Shown piece by piece: positions 7,183-15,126 of a DNA stretch of 28,272 nucleotides. The position numbers and the translations under genes were made by a program. The notes under the pieces are model-generated. The model ran no database searches. It was given only the letters and a program-made list of their open reading frames with translations, and had not been told where the DNA came from. The stretch spans positions 1 to 28,272 of the forward strand of contig JAJZWQ010000021.1 in assembly GCA_021846605.1 (NCBI GenBank), written 5' to 3'. Positions within the stretch are counted from its first letter, which is position 1. Every line of letters starts with the position of its first letter. The stretch comes from Bacillota bacterium (GTDB lineage Bacteria; Bacillota_E; RBS10-35; JAJYVN01).

Positions 7183-8202
7183 TTGGCGGTGAGGGTAGCG
7201 CTGGTGGGCTGCGGCAACCGGGGGGTCCGGCAGCTCGGCGGCCTGGTGCGCGGAATGGACAAGTTCCAGTTGGTCGCGGTTTCAGATGTGGACACCGGGC
7301 GGATGGAGGAGGCGTCCCGGATCCTGGAGTGCGCCGCGGAGCCGGACCAGGCCAAGCTCTTCGCCCGCAAGGATCTGGACGCCGTGATCGTCGCCACGGG
7401 CGTGCGCTGGCACGTGCCCATCGCCCTGGATGCGGTCGCCGCCGGCAAGCACGTCTTCATCGAGAAGCCGCTGTCGGACACGGCCGCCGCCGCGCGCCAG
7501 CTGGCCGACGCCGCCGAGGCGGCCGGGGTCGTCGGCATGGTCGGGTATCAGCACCGATTCAACCCCGCCTGGAGGAAGCTCGCCGAGATCCTGCCGTCCA
7601 TCGACCCTGTCCAGGCGGTGTGGACGCTGCAGCGGCCCCCGCTCAACGTCCAGTTCTTCATCCCGGATCCCTTCGGCGGCATCGTGGACACCGCGACGCA
7701 CACCCTGGACCTCGCCCTGTGGATGATGGGGGCTACGCCGGACGGCGTGGTGGCCCATGTGCGGCGGGGCACGATCCTCGGTGACCGCACGATCGAGTAT
7801 CTCAGCCTCATCGCGGACTTCGACGGCGGGGCGCGCAGCACCACGCTGGTGTCGAGCATGCTGGGCGTGGCGCTGCCCAACTTCTGCGAAATCGCGGGCA
7901 GCAAGGGAACGGTGTGGAGCAACGACGCGCGCAACCTGCACGTGACCCGGCACAACGGGGTCAAGGCGGCCGGCGCCCGCAACCCCGACGGCATGACGCA
8001 GGAGGTCGTGGAGTGCCCCGCCAGCGGGGACACCACGCCCATCATGCTGGAGCACTTCGCGGATCTGATCTCGGGTGCCGCCGACCGGGCGCACCCCATG
8101 GGCTGCACCCTGCGCCAGGGGGCGGCCGCCGCCGGCGTGCAGATGGCGATGGCCGTCGCGGCCGAGGAACACCGCCGGGTCACGCTGGCCGAACTGGGTT
8201 AG
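7183..8202 (+). CDS. Gfo/Idh/MocA family NAD(P)-dependent oxidoreductase (1)
   Basis: The product has 339 aa. The N-terminal Rossmann fold carries GCGNRG at residues ~9-14, followed by VSDVDTG. The family EKP motif is in HVFIEKPL, and a D-x3-H catalytic region, IVDTATHTLDLALWMMG, lies in the C-terminal substrate domain. Members oxidise or reduce sugars and polyols such as inositol, glucose or galactose derivatives; the exact substrate is not evident. I choose TTG 7183 because GGAGGG sits 6 bases upstream; GTG 7189 is an alternative. It is the first gene of a plus-strand sugar cassette that includes a TIM-barrel isomerase and a second dehydrogenase of the same family. Confidence 0.9.
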   Translation: MAVRVALVGCGNRGVRQLGGLVRGMDKFQLVAVSDVDTGRMEEASRILECAAEPDQAKLFARKDLDAVIVATGVRWHVPIALDAVAAGKHVFIEKPLSDTAAAARQLADAAEAAGVVGMVGYQHRFNPAWRKLAEILPSIDPVQAVWTLQRPPLNVQFFIPDPFGGIVDTATHTLDLALWMMGATPDGVVAHVRRGTILGDRTIEYLSLIADFDGGARSTTLVSSMLGVALPNFCEIAGSKGTVWSNDARNLHVTRHNGVKAAGARNPDGMTQEVVECPASGDTTPIMLEHFADLISGAADRAHPMGCTLRQGAAAAGVQMAMAVAAEEHRRVTLAELG

Positions 8203-8212
8203 TCGGGGCCGT

Positions 8213-8243
8213 GGGGCGCGCGGCACCACGCCGTCCGCGCCCC
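8213..8243. terminator. Hairpin between convergent oxidoreductase and EVE genes
   Basis: Perfect 8-base arms GGGGCGCG (8213-8220) and CGCGCCCC (8236-8243) enclose a 15-base loop, in the 54-base gap between two convergent genes. There is no T-tract. This is a likely bidirectional transcript end. Confidence 0.45.
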
Positions 8244-8256
8244 GCCTTCCCCGCCC

Positions 8257-8676
8257 CTACACCGTCTCGCCAGCACCGCCCATCTCCAGGATGTGCCACC
8301 ACAGGTGCGGAGGCACCGGGACCACGGACAGCCGGCCCTGGCGCAGCAGCACCCAGCCCTCGAACGCCGGATCGGCACGCATCTCGGCCAGGGAGACCGC
8401 ACGGGGCAGCCGGCGCACCGGACGCACGTCGACAGCCACCCAGCGCGGATCGTCCGCAGTCGGATCCGGATAGGGCAGGCTCACCACCTCGGCGACGCCC
8501 ACGGCCCGGCGTTCCCCGCCCGTGTGGTACACCAGCGCCAGGTCGCCGGGGCGCATCTGGCGCAGGTGGCCGGTCGCCGCCGGGTTGCGCACCCCGTCCC
8601 ATGGCTCGCGGGCCCGGCCCTCCAGGTCGTCGTAGCTGAAGGCGCTGGGTTCGGTCTTCACCAGCCAGAACGCCAC
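8257..8676 (-). CDS. EVE domain-containing protein
   Basis: The product is 139 aa, essentially a single EVE domain. The family marks are FWLVKTEPSAFSYDDL at the N terminus, WDGVRNPAATGHLRQM and GDLALVYHTG in the middle, and HLWWHILEMG near the end. EVE domains resemble PUA and YTH folds and bind modified bases in RNA or DNA; the ligand here is unknown. The start is GTG 8676 with a GGGGGAGA upstream; longer versions of this frame run through GC-rich non-coding sequence. It is a single minus-strand gene sitting inside an otherwise plus-strand sugar cassette, with no obvious functional tie to it. Confidence 0.9.
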   Translation of the reverse strand: MAFWLVKTEPSAFSYDDLEGRAREPWDGVRNPAATGHLRQMRPGDLALVYHTGGERRAVGVAEVVSLPYPDPTADDPRWVAVDVRPVRRLPRAVSLAEMRADPAFEGWVLLRQGRLSVVPVPPHLWWHILEMGGAGETV

Positions 8677-8943
8677 TGTCTCCCCCGCTCCCCTCTGTGG
8701 AGCCGCGCGCGGACGGGGGCCCCCGGCCCAGGCACTGCCCACGCCCCTGCCTTTGCGCGCCGGCCGCCGGTTTTCCTGTACCCGCCGACCAGGCGCCCCG
8801 GGGGCGGTGCGCGCCGGAGGGTACCACACCGCCGGCGCGCGGCCGGATCGTCCCGCCGCACGGTTCGCACGTTCTACCGCCGGGCGACGGCAGGGAGGCG
8901 CGCGCCGCCCGGGAAAGCGTGCGGGCGAGGAGTGGTCTGGACA

Positions 8944-9783
8944 ATGCGCATCGGGCTCAACGCGGGAATCTTCCCACCCTGCAGCGCGGATGTCGCCCTG
9001 GAGTGGACGGCGGCAGCCGGCGCCGACGCGTGCGAACTGAACGTGGCCGAGAGCGGTCCCTTTTCCCTGGACACGCCGCCGGACCGGTTGCGCGCGCTGC
9101 GCCGCGCCGCCGCCGAGCATGGAGTCGTCCTGCCGTCGCTGCACTGCGGGCTGCACTGGAAATACCCGCTCAGCGCCCCCGACGCAGACGTGCGCGGGCG
9201 GGGCATCGCGGCCCTGGAGCGCACCCTGGAGATCGGGGCCGAATTGGGCGCCGGCGTCCTGCTGGTCGTGCCGGGCGTGGTGACACCGCAGGTCCGCTAC
9301 GCCGAGGCCTACGCCCGCGCCCAGGAGGGTGTGGCGGCGCTGGGTCGGCGCGCCGCGACCCTGGGGATGCGCATCGGCATCGAGAACGTCTGGAATCGCT
9401 TCCTGCTGTCGCCGCTGGAGATGGCGCGCTTCCTCGACGAGATCGGGTCGGCGGCCGTCGGGGCGTACTTCGATGTGGGCAACGTCCTGGCATGGGGCTA
9501 TCCCCAGGATTGGATCGCCACCCTGGCCGGTCGCATCCTGGCGGTCCATTTCAAGGACTACCGCACCGATGTCCCCGGCATGGGCGGCTTCGTGGGGCTG
9601 CTCCAGGGCGACGTGCCCTGGGCGGAGTGCGTGCAGGGACTGCGCGCCGTGGGGTACGACGGCTTTGTCACGGCGGAACTCCCGCCGTTCCGGCATCTGC
9701 CGGAGCGGGCGGCCCCGGCCGCCGTGGCCGCCATGCGCGCCATCCTCGAGATGGGCGGGGCGGGCGGTCCGCCGGCGCCCTGA
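8944..9783 (+). CDS. Sugar phosphate isomerase/epimerase (xylose isomerase-like TIM barrel)
   Basis: The product has 279 aa. It belongs to the AP-endonuclease-2/xylose isomerase-like barrel family. The metal-binding residues appear in the expected order: Glu in RIGIENVWN, Asp in AYFDVGNVLAWG, His in AVHFKDYRTD and Glu in FVTAELPPF. The start of the protein, MRIGLNAGIF, is the usual first strand. ATG 8944 is preferred; GTG 8932 in the same frame is possible. Members isomerise or epimerise sugars and ketoses (for example inositol-pathway IolE/IolI, tagatose or ribulose 3-epimerases). Position between two Gfo/Idh/MocA dehydrogenases suggests a sugar or inositol oxidation pathway; the substrate is unresolved. 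Confidence 0.88.
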   Translation: MRIGLNAGIFPPCSADVALEWTAAAGADACELNVAESGPFSLDTPPDRLRALRRAAAEHGVVLPSLHCGLHWKYPLSAPDADVRGRGIAALERTLEIGAELGAGVLLVVPGVVTPQVRYAEAYARAQEGVAALGRRAATLGMRIGIENVWNRFLLSPLEMARFLDEIGSAAVGAYFDVGNVLAWGYPQDWIATLAGRILAVHFKDYRTDVPGMGGFVGLLQGDVPWAECVQGLRAVGYDGFVTAELPPFRHLPERAAPAAVAAMRAILEMGGAGGPPAP

Positions 9784-9880
9784 CCGGGCGCCCCCCCGCG
9801 CTGCACCGCGGGTCTCACAGCTTGCCACAGGGGAGGGAACGGCGTCGGGCGCGTGCGGGAGCGCCGGCGCCACAAGGGAC

Positions 9881-10876
9881 ATGGATACGACCACGGGACC
9901 CGTGCGCATCGGGATCATCGGCTGCGGCGGCCGGGCCCGGGACCACCTGCGGGCGTTGGCGCCCCACCCCCTGGCCCAGGTGGTCGCGGTGGCAGACATC
10001 AGCCCGGAAGCGGCCGAACGCGCTGGAACGGCGTTGGGCGTCCCCTGGTACACCGACCACCGCCAACTGTTGGAACGGGCCGACATGGACGCGGCGTGGC
10101 TGTCCGTGCCGGTGAGCGCGCACGGCCCAGCCGAACTGGATGTCATCGGCCGCGGGCTGCCCTTCTTCGTGGACAAGCCGGTGGCGCGCCACCTGGAGAC
10201 GGGGCTCGAGATCGCCGAGGCGCTGGAGCGGGCCGGGCTGTGGGCGGCCGTCGGCTACCAACTGCGCTACGAGACGCGGGTGCGCACCGCCCAGGCCTTT
10301 GTCGCCGGCCGCACGGTGGCGACCGCCGAGGGCCACTACTGGTGCGGCACGGGCCGCCAGGCCGGGCGGTGGATCACGGACTGGCAACAGTCGGGCGGCC
10401 AACTCGTAGAGCAGGCCACCCACACCGTCGACCTCCTGCGCCACCTGGTGGGCGAGGTGGAGGAGGTGTATGCCCTCCAGGCCCACCGGGTGCTGAAGGA
10501 GATCACCAGCCCCGACGCCTACGCCGTGGTCCTGCGCTTCCGGAACGGGGCGCTGGGAACGCTCAACACCGGCTGGACCCATGACCCCGGGGAATGGTCC
10601 GAGGCCAACGTGGTCCACCTCTTGCTGGACGGCTGCCTGGTGGAACTCGGTTCGCGGGGCGTGGTCCTGCAGCCGGCGCGCGCGGGCGAGTTGGCCGAGG
10701 TCACGGGCCCGGATATGTATGGGGCCTTCCTGGCGGCGGTGCGCAGCGGCGATCCCGTGGGCGCCGGGGTCCTGTCGTCCTACCGGGACGCGCTGGCCAC
10801 GCTGGCGGTGTCCCTGGCCGCCAACGCCTCGGCGGAGAGCGGGCGTCCGGAGGCGGTCACCGTCCGCGGCGCCTGA
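9881..10876 (+). CDS. Gfo/Idh/MocA family oxidoreductase (2)
   Basis: The product has 331 aa. The Rossmann motif GCGGRARDH lies at residues ~15-23 and VAVADISPEAAERAG follows. The usual EKP is a DKP here (FFVDKPVARH). The catalytic region is LVEQATHTVDLLRHLVG, with the substrate-domain histidine conserved. It is not a recent duplicate of the first dehydrogenase; the two share the fold but differ through most of their length. ATG 9881 is preceded by AAGGGA; GTG 9902 is an in-frame alternative. It lies 97 bases after the isomerase gene, probably in the same transcript. Its last 20 bases overlap the end of the convergent phosphoesterase gene. Confidence 0.88.
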   Translation: MDTTTGPVRIGIIGCGGRARDHLRALAPHPLAQVVAVADISPEAAERAGTALGVPWYTDHRQLLERADMDAAWLSVPVSAHGPAELDVIGRGLPFFVDKPVARHLETGLEIAEALERAGLWAAVGYQLRYETRVRTAQAFVAGRTVATAEGHYWCGTGRQAGRWITDWQQSGGQLVEQATHTVDLLRHLVGEVEEVYALQAHRVLKEITSPDAYAVVLRFRNGALGTLNTGWTHDPGEWSEANVVHLLLDGCLVELGSRGVVLQPARAGELAEVTGPDMYGAFLAAVRSGDPVGAGVLSSYRDALATLAVSLAANASAESGRPEAVTVRGA

Positions 10877-11414
10877 GGGCGGGCCCCATGGCCGGCCCGG
10901 CGCCCGGCAGGTCCAGGCGCACCAGCCGCGCCTCCGGGCGGGGCCCGTCCAGGTCCAGGACGGCGAAGGTCGGGGGGCGCCCGCGGGGCTGGGTGGGCGA
11001 CCCCGGATTGACCAGCAACCGGCCGGCCGGCTCCCGCTCGATCAGGGCCTGATGGCTGTGCCCGAAGACCACGACATCGGCTTCCTCCGGCGCAAAGGCC
11101 CGGCGCGCCCGCTCCAGCGTGGTGGCGCCGGGGCCCCGGTCTCCGTGCGCCAGGGCGATCCGGAAGGCGCCCAGGATCACGACGCGGCGGAGAGGGATGC
11201 CCAGGTCGGGCGGGTCGACGTTCCCCCGCACCGCGTGCACCGGGGCGATGGCCCCCAGACGCTCCAGCACCTCGGTGCAGGCGATGTCCCCGACGTGGAG
11301 GATGGCGCGGGCCCCGACCAGCTGTTCCACCAGCGGCGCCGGCAGCGCCACCTCGCCTCCCCGGGGCAGCAGGTGGGTATCTGCCACCAGCGCGGCCCAA
11401 AGGGCCGGGGTCAT
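10857..11414 (-). CDS. YfcE/MJ0936-type metallophosphoesterase
   Basis: The product has 185 aa. All metal-binding motifs of calcineurin-like phosphoesterases are present: ADTH near residue 11, HVGDI, RGNVDPP, LAHGD and FGHSHQALIE, followed by the family's NPGSPTQPRG. Members hydrolyse phosphodiesters or phosphomonoesters with Mn or other divalent metals, and the natural substrate is usually unknown. The ATG overlaps the stop of the ceramidase-like gene upstream (ATGA at 11411-11414), so translation is coupled. It is the last gene of the asnB/ceramidase-like minus-strand group. Its final 20 bases run into the convergent dehydrogenase. Confidence 0.9.
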   Translation of the reverse strand: MTPALWAALVADTHLLPRGGEVALPAPLVEQLVGARAILHVGDIACTEVLERLGAIAPVHAVRGNVDPPDLGIPLRRVVILGAFRIALAHGDRGPGATTLERARRAFAPEEADVVVFGHSHQALIEREPAGRLLVNPGSPTQPRGRPPTFAVLDLDGPRPEARLVRLDLPGAGPAMGPALRRRGR

Positions 11415-12466
11415 CCGTTCAGGCCCGCCAACAGGGTCCGCGTCGCCGCCAGCAGGGCCTCCCCCGCCTCGGGGTCGGCGCCGGGGGGGTCACCCGGGAC
11501 AACCCCCGCGTAGCCGACCGGCAGGCAATCCGCCGGCAGGGCCCGCCCCAGGTGGGCCGGCGGCCCGCCCGGCCAGAAGGCCGCCCGTCCGTTGTGCAGG
11601 CGCAGGGCGACGATCTCGGCCGCGCGCGGCCCTCCCCCCGCTCCAGGCAGGGGACAGGTGCCGTCGGCCAGCGCCAGGGCCCCGGCGGGCGCGGTCGGTG
11701 TGCTGCGCCACAGCGCCGCCAGCACTTCGGCCACCGCATCCCAGGCCGCCAGGGCGCCTTCGCCGACATCCCGGGGTTCCTGATCCGCGGCAAAGCCCTG
11801 CAGGAAGAGCGAGGGCCAGGGAAGCCCTCCCCGCACCGCCCCGACCAGGTCCGCGGAGACCTGGCCGTTTCCGGGCCCCAGCGCGGAGGGGCGGCAGGCC
11901 AGGGACCAGAGGGCGCAGATCGGCTCGCGGCCGCTCTGGGCCCGTTCGATCCGCAGGAGGTGCAGGCGCCCGTCCGCCGGCCCGCCCGGGGAGCGGCCGC
12001 CCCATGGGGGCGTGTCCAACGCGCGCCGCCCCCAACCGAGGCGGGCGGGAACCATGGCCGAGCGCGCCTGCCGCGCCGCGGCGCTGGCGCGCGCCGCCAC
12101 CTGCCCCAGGTAGTCGGCATCGACGGTGGGGCCCTCGGCCAGGAACGGGGCGCCCTGCCCATGGCTGCAACAGAGGATGACCCGGTCTCCGGGACCGGCG
12201 CATGCCGCGTGGATGCGGGCGTGGGCCGCCGCGTCCACCCCGGCGCTGTCCAGGGCGACGACGGTCACGCCCGCCTCGCCCCCCGCGCCGCCCAGGGCCA
12301 GGGCCGCGGCAGACAGCCGGTCGCGGACCCCCTGCGCCGCCCGTGCGGACGGGCCGGCGCCCAGCGTCACCCGTCCCGGCTCCGGCGTGATGTCCATCTG
12401 GGCGAAGCCCGCCCGGAAGTGCACCCGTCCTCGGACACCGCTCACGTGCCGCCACCCCCGCTGCAT
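11411..12466 (-). CDS. Neutral/alkaline ceramidase N-domain-like protein, metal ligands altered
   Basis: The product is up to 351 aa. The outline of the neutral ceramidase N-terminal domain is visible: RAGFAQMDITPEPGRVTLGA at the start, VRDRLSAAALAL, VTVVALDSAG, then CCSHGQGAPFL, ARLGWGRR, LWSLACRPSALG, VSADLVGAV and SLFLQGFAADQEP. In active members the third, sixth and last blocks read roughly THTHSGP, FACHPT and LQGAAGDVNP. Here the second His of the first and the His of the next are Gln and Arg, so zinc binding is probably lost or changed. The protein is also shorter than the usual ~420-450 aa. Start: ATG 12466; GTG 12445 (GGGGGTGG upstream) or GTG 12424 (GAGGA upstream) may be the real one. 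It is coupled to the phosphoesterase gene. Confidence 0.6.
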   Translation of the reverse strand: MQRGWRHVSGVRGRVHFRAGFAQMDITPEPGRVTLGAGPSARAAQGVRDRLSAAALALGGAGGEAGVTVVALDSAGVDAAAHARIHAACAGPGDRVILCCSHGQGAPFLAEGPTVDADYLGQVAARASAAARQARSAMVPARLGWGRRALDTPPWGGRSPGGPADGRLHLLRIERAQSGREPICALWSLACRPSALGPGNGQVSADLVGAVRGGLPWPSLFLQGFAADQEPRDVGEGALAAWDAVAEVLAALWRSTPTAPAGALALADGTCPLPGAGGGPRAAEIVALRLHNGRAAFWPGGPPAHLGRALPADCLPVGYAGVVPGDPPGADPEAGEALLAATRTLLAGLNG

Positions 12467-12474
12467 CTGCCCGT

Positions 12475-12523
12475 GGGCGGTCCGCCCACCCCCGCGGACT
12501 TCGCGCCGGGCGACGGACCGCCC
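12475..12523. other. Inverted repeat between asnB and the ceramidase-like gene
   Basis: Ten-base perfect arms GGGCGGTCCG (12475-12484) and CGGACCGCCC (12514-12523) are separated by 29 bases. The left arm lies within a 15-base palindrome, TGGGCGGTCCGCCCA at 12474-12488. On the minus strand it follows the asnB stop and precedes the next start, so it may be an attenuator or transcript-end hairpin, or an operator. Confidence 0.4.
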
Positions 12524-12541
12524 TTCCGCCCCTTCCGCGGT

Positions 12542-14389
12542 TCAGACCAGGCGCACGCGATAGGCGCGCATCCAGGTGTCCAACTGGCAGAGGTAGGCAT
12601 AGAACTGGGCCCCGCTCATGGTCTGCCCGAACCACTGCACCGCCGGCGGCTCGGACCGCGCCACCATGTCCCCCAGCCAGGCGGCGTCCACCAGGGGGCG
12701 GAGGGGCGCGGCGGGATCCTCCAGGATGCGCCCGAGCCACGTCCGGGTCGCGGCCAGGTAGGTGGGATTGAAGGTGCGCGGATAGGGCACCTTGCGCCGG
12801 GCCACCACCTCGGGCGGCAGCAACCCCTCCAGGGCGCGGCGCACGATCCCCTTGGACTGCCCGCCCAGGCTCTTCATGCTCCAGGGGATGTTCCAGGCAT
12901 ACTCCACCAGGTGGTGGTCGCAAAACGGCACCCGGACCTCCAGGCCCACGGCCATGCTCATGCGGTCCTTGCGATCCAGGAGTGTGGGGAGGAAGCGGGT
13001 GATGTTCAGATAGATGATCTGGCGCAACCGCGCCTCGCGGGGATCCTCCCCGGGGAGTTCGGGCACCTCGGCCAGGGCCTGGCGGTAGCGGTCGGCGATG
13101 TATTCCTGGGGGCGGATCCACTCCCGCGCCTCTCCCGACAGGACCGCGGCGCGCGCGGCGGTGGCGCGGGCCCAGGGGAAGGTAGCGGCGGCCACCGCTT
13201 CCTCCCAGTGGCACCAGGGGTACCCGCCGAAGATCTCATCGGCCGCCTCGCCAGACAGCGCGACGGTGGTCTCGGCCCGCACCTCGCGGCAGAACAGGTA
13301 GAGCGAGGCGTCGATGTCGGCCAGCCCGGGGAGGTCGCGGGCGGTGACCGCCCGCTCCAGGGCCGCCACCTGCTCGGGGGTGTCCAGCACGACGGTGCGG
13401 TGGTCGGTGCCGCAGACCTCCGCCACGCGCCGCACCCAGGGCCCGTCCGGGTCGGCGTAGTAGGCGGTGGGCGCAAAGTCGCGGTCGGTACCCGCGAACT
13501 CCAGGGAGTAGGTGCGCAGCGGACCCCTCCCCTGCTCCCGCAGCGCGTCGGCGGCCACCGCGGTGACGGCGCTGCTGTCCAGGCCGCCGGATAGCAGGGT
13601 GGCCAGGGGCATGTCGGAGACGAGCTGGCGGCGGATGGCGCCGATGAGCAGGTCGCGCAGGCGGTCCGCCGTTTCCGGGACCGTGTCCATGTGCGGGCGG
13701 GAGGTCAACTGCCAGTACGGGCCATGGCCGCGCACGCCGTCCGGGGTGAAGGTCAGGCGCTGGGCCGGGCGGAGCGAGCGCACCCCGCGGAAGACCCCGT
13801 GCCCCGGCGTGCGCGCCGGGCCGAGGGCGAAGACCTCGGCGAGGCCCTCGGCATCCACCTCCGGCGGCACCAGGGGGTGCGCCAAAAGGCCCTTGAGTTC
13901 GGAGGCGAACAGGATCCCGCGCCCGCGTAGCGCGTAGAAGAGCGGCTTGACGCCCAGGCGGTCGCGCGCCAGAAAGAGGCGCTGGCGCGCCTGGTCCCAG
14001 ACGGCAAAGGCGAAGATACCCTCCAGGTGCTCGGGGCAGGCCTCCCGCCACTCCAGAAAGCTCTCCAGCACGACCTCGGTGTCCGAGCGCGTACGGAAGG
14101 TGTGGCCGCGGGCGCGCAACTCCGCGCGCACCGCGTCCGTGTTATACAGTTCCCCGTTATACACCAGGACGGTGGGCTCCCCGGTGGGTCCCGGGCGGAC
14201 CATCGGCTGGCCGCCGCCAGCCGGATCGATCACCACCAGGCGCCGGTGGACCAGGGCCGCGTGCCCGCCCACCCACGCGCCCGCGGCGTCCGGCCCGCGG
14301 CACGCCAGCCGCTCCCGCATCTCGGTGAGCACCGGGGCCTCGGGATCCATTTCGCGCGCGAAGTCCACCCAGCCCGCGATCCCGCACAT
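12542..14389 (-). CDS. asnB: Glutamine-hydrolysing asparagine synthetase
   Basis: The enzyme makes asparagine from aspartate, ATP and glutamine. The 615-aa product starts MCGIAGWV; after Met removal the Cys is the catalytic residue of the class II glutamine amidotransferase domain (~1-200), which also shows CRGPDAAGAW and VYNGELYN. The synthetase domain has the ATP pyrophosphatase loop LLSGGLDSS at residues 266-273 and the later SGEAADEIFGGYP and RKDRMSMAVGLEVRVPF blocks. Length fits the AsnB/AsnO (YisO) type. The gene is the first of a minus-strand group with the ceramidase-like and phosphoesterase genes, 119 bases after the FmdB gene. Relatives of this family also amidate peptides or sugars, but a full-length housekeeping enzyme is the simplest reading. 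Confidence 0.93.
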   Translation of the reverse strand: MCGIAGWVDFAREMDPEAPVLTEMRERLACRGPDAAGAWVGGHAALVHRRLVVIDPAGGGQPMVRPGPTGEPTVLVYNGELYNTDAVRAELRARGHTFRTRSDTEVVLESFLEWREACPEHLEGIFAFAVWDQARQRLFLARDRLGVKPLFYALRGRGILFASELKGLLAHPLVPPEVDAEGLAEVFALGPARTPGHGVFRGVRSLRPAQRLTFTPDGVRGHGPYWQLTSRPHMDTVPETADRLRDLLIGAIRRQLVSDMPLATLLSGGLDSSAVTAVAADALREQGRGPLRTYSLEFAGTDRDFAPTAYYADPDGPWVRRVAEVCGTDHRTVVLDTPEQVAALERAVTARDLPGLADIDASLYLFCREVRAETTVALSGEAADEIFGGYPWCHWEEAVAAATFPWARATAARAAVLSGEAREWIRPQEYIADRYRQALAEVPELPGEDPREARLRQIIYLNITRFLPTLLDRKDRMSMAVGLEVRVPFCDHHLVEYAWNIPWSMKSLGGQSKGIVRRALEGLLPPEVVARRKVPYPRTFNPTYLAATRTWLGRILEDPAAPLRPLVDAAWLGDMVARSEPPAVQWFGQTMSGAQFYAYLCQLDTWMRAYRVRLV

Positions 14390-14508
14390 CGGGCGCCCGC
14401 CTCCCGCCCCCAGGCCGACACAACGTGCCGTGCCTGACGACGGCTCAACCTAGACCGCGCAACGCCCGAAAGTGCCTGTCTGGCGCAGTCCTCCGCGCGG
14501 CGCCGCCA

Positions 14509-14736
14509 TCACTCGGGCAGGCCGCACCCGCAGGACCCGCCTCCGCAGGCGCAGCCCCCGGACTCGGCCCGCACCGTGCGCGTGCGGCCGGGCACCACGG
14601 TGACAGTCAGCGGAAGGCGGCGTTCCACGCGGCGGCTGCCGCAGTCGGGGCACTGGGCCTCGTCCCGGGCGGCCACGGGCAGGCGCGCCTCGAACTCCCT
14701 GTCGCAGGCCTCGCAGCGGAAATCGTACCAGGGCAT
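14509..14736 (-). CDS. FmdB-type zinc ribbon protein with Cys-rich tail
   Basis: The product has 75 aa. It opens MPWYDFRCEACDREFE and continues QCPDCGSRRVERRL, giving the CxxC...CxxC zinc ribbon of the FmdB/CxxC_CxxC_SSSS family. The last 15 residues are unusually rich in Cys and Gly (CACGGGSCGCG), which adds four potential metal ligands. Family members are small putative regulatory proteins of unknown mechanism. It is on the minus strand, transcribed away from the flagellin gene, and 119 bases ahead of asnB, so it may share that transcript. Confidence 0.85.
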   Translation of the reverse strand: MPWYDFRCEACDREFEARLPVAARDEAQCPDCGSRRVERRLPLTVTVVPGRTRTVRAESGGCACGGGSCGCGLPE

Positions 14737-14988
14737 GCCTGATCCCTCCCGCCCGCATCATGCCACCCCCGACCCGGCGTCTCAAGCGCCGGCCGGGCGG
14801 CAGCTTCCGCCAAGTGGGCCGGCGCGGGCCGGCCCGGGCGGGGCCCGTCCCCGGCCCCCGGCATGGGAGACGCCCACGTCCCCATCCCCGGACGCAACGA
14901 TCCGGCGTGCTTCCGCTCCCCCCGGGCCCCCGCAGCGCCGCTTGGCGGTTTTCAAGGGAACGGATGACCGCCGCTGACGCCGCACCCC
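14737..14988. other. Long GC-rich intergenic region upstream of the flagellin promoter
   Basis: There is no convincing gene on either strand. It lies between the divergent FmdB and flagellin genes, and open frames crossing it have no ribosome site or recognisable product. A weak CGCC/GGCG hairpin followed by TTTT lies near 14936-14952. I looked for a c-di-GMP riboswitch, which often precedes motility genes, and did not find a match. Confidence 0.4.
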
Positions 14989-15015
14989 TAAACATCCGCA
15001 CCACGACACCGATAA
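14989..15015 (+). promoter_or_regulatory. Sigma-D (sigma-28 type) flagellar promoter
   Basis: TAAA at 14989-14992, exactly 15 bases, then ACCGATAA at 15008-15015. The Bacillus sigma-D consensus is TAAA-N15-GCCGATAA, so only the first base of the -10 differs. It lies 111 bases ahead of the flagellin ATG, giving a leader of about 100 bases. This is the expected late-class motility promoter. Confidence 0.88.
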
Positions 15016-15126
15016 GTGGAGTGGGTCCAAACAGCACACGTCATCCGGTGGGAGCAGGGAGGGGGAAGAAGGCCGCCGGAGTCGCGCGGAGAGTGATCTT
15101 GAAGGAAGAAGGGTGGAAGCACAAGG

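Noticed and set aside
12542..14389. Asparagine synthetase as a lasso-peptide cyclase (C protein) working with the ABC exporter
   Set aside because: The gene is 11.5 kb from the exporter, is full-length with both AsnB domains, and no B protein or precursor with the expected leader was found nearby.
14737..15126. c-di-GMP (GEMM) riboswitch in the flagellin upstream region
   Set aside because: The conserved GEMM core and tetraloop receptor motifs are not present; only a sigma-D promoter is clear.
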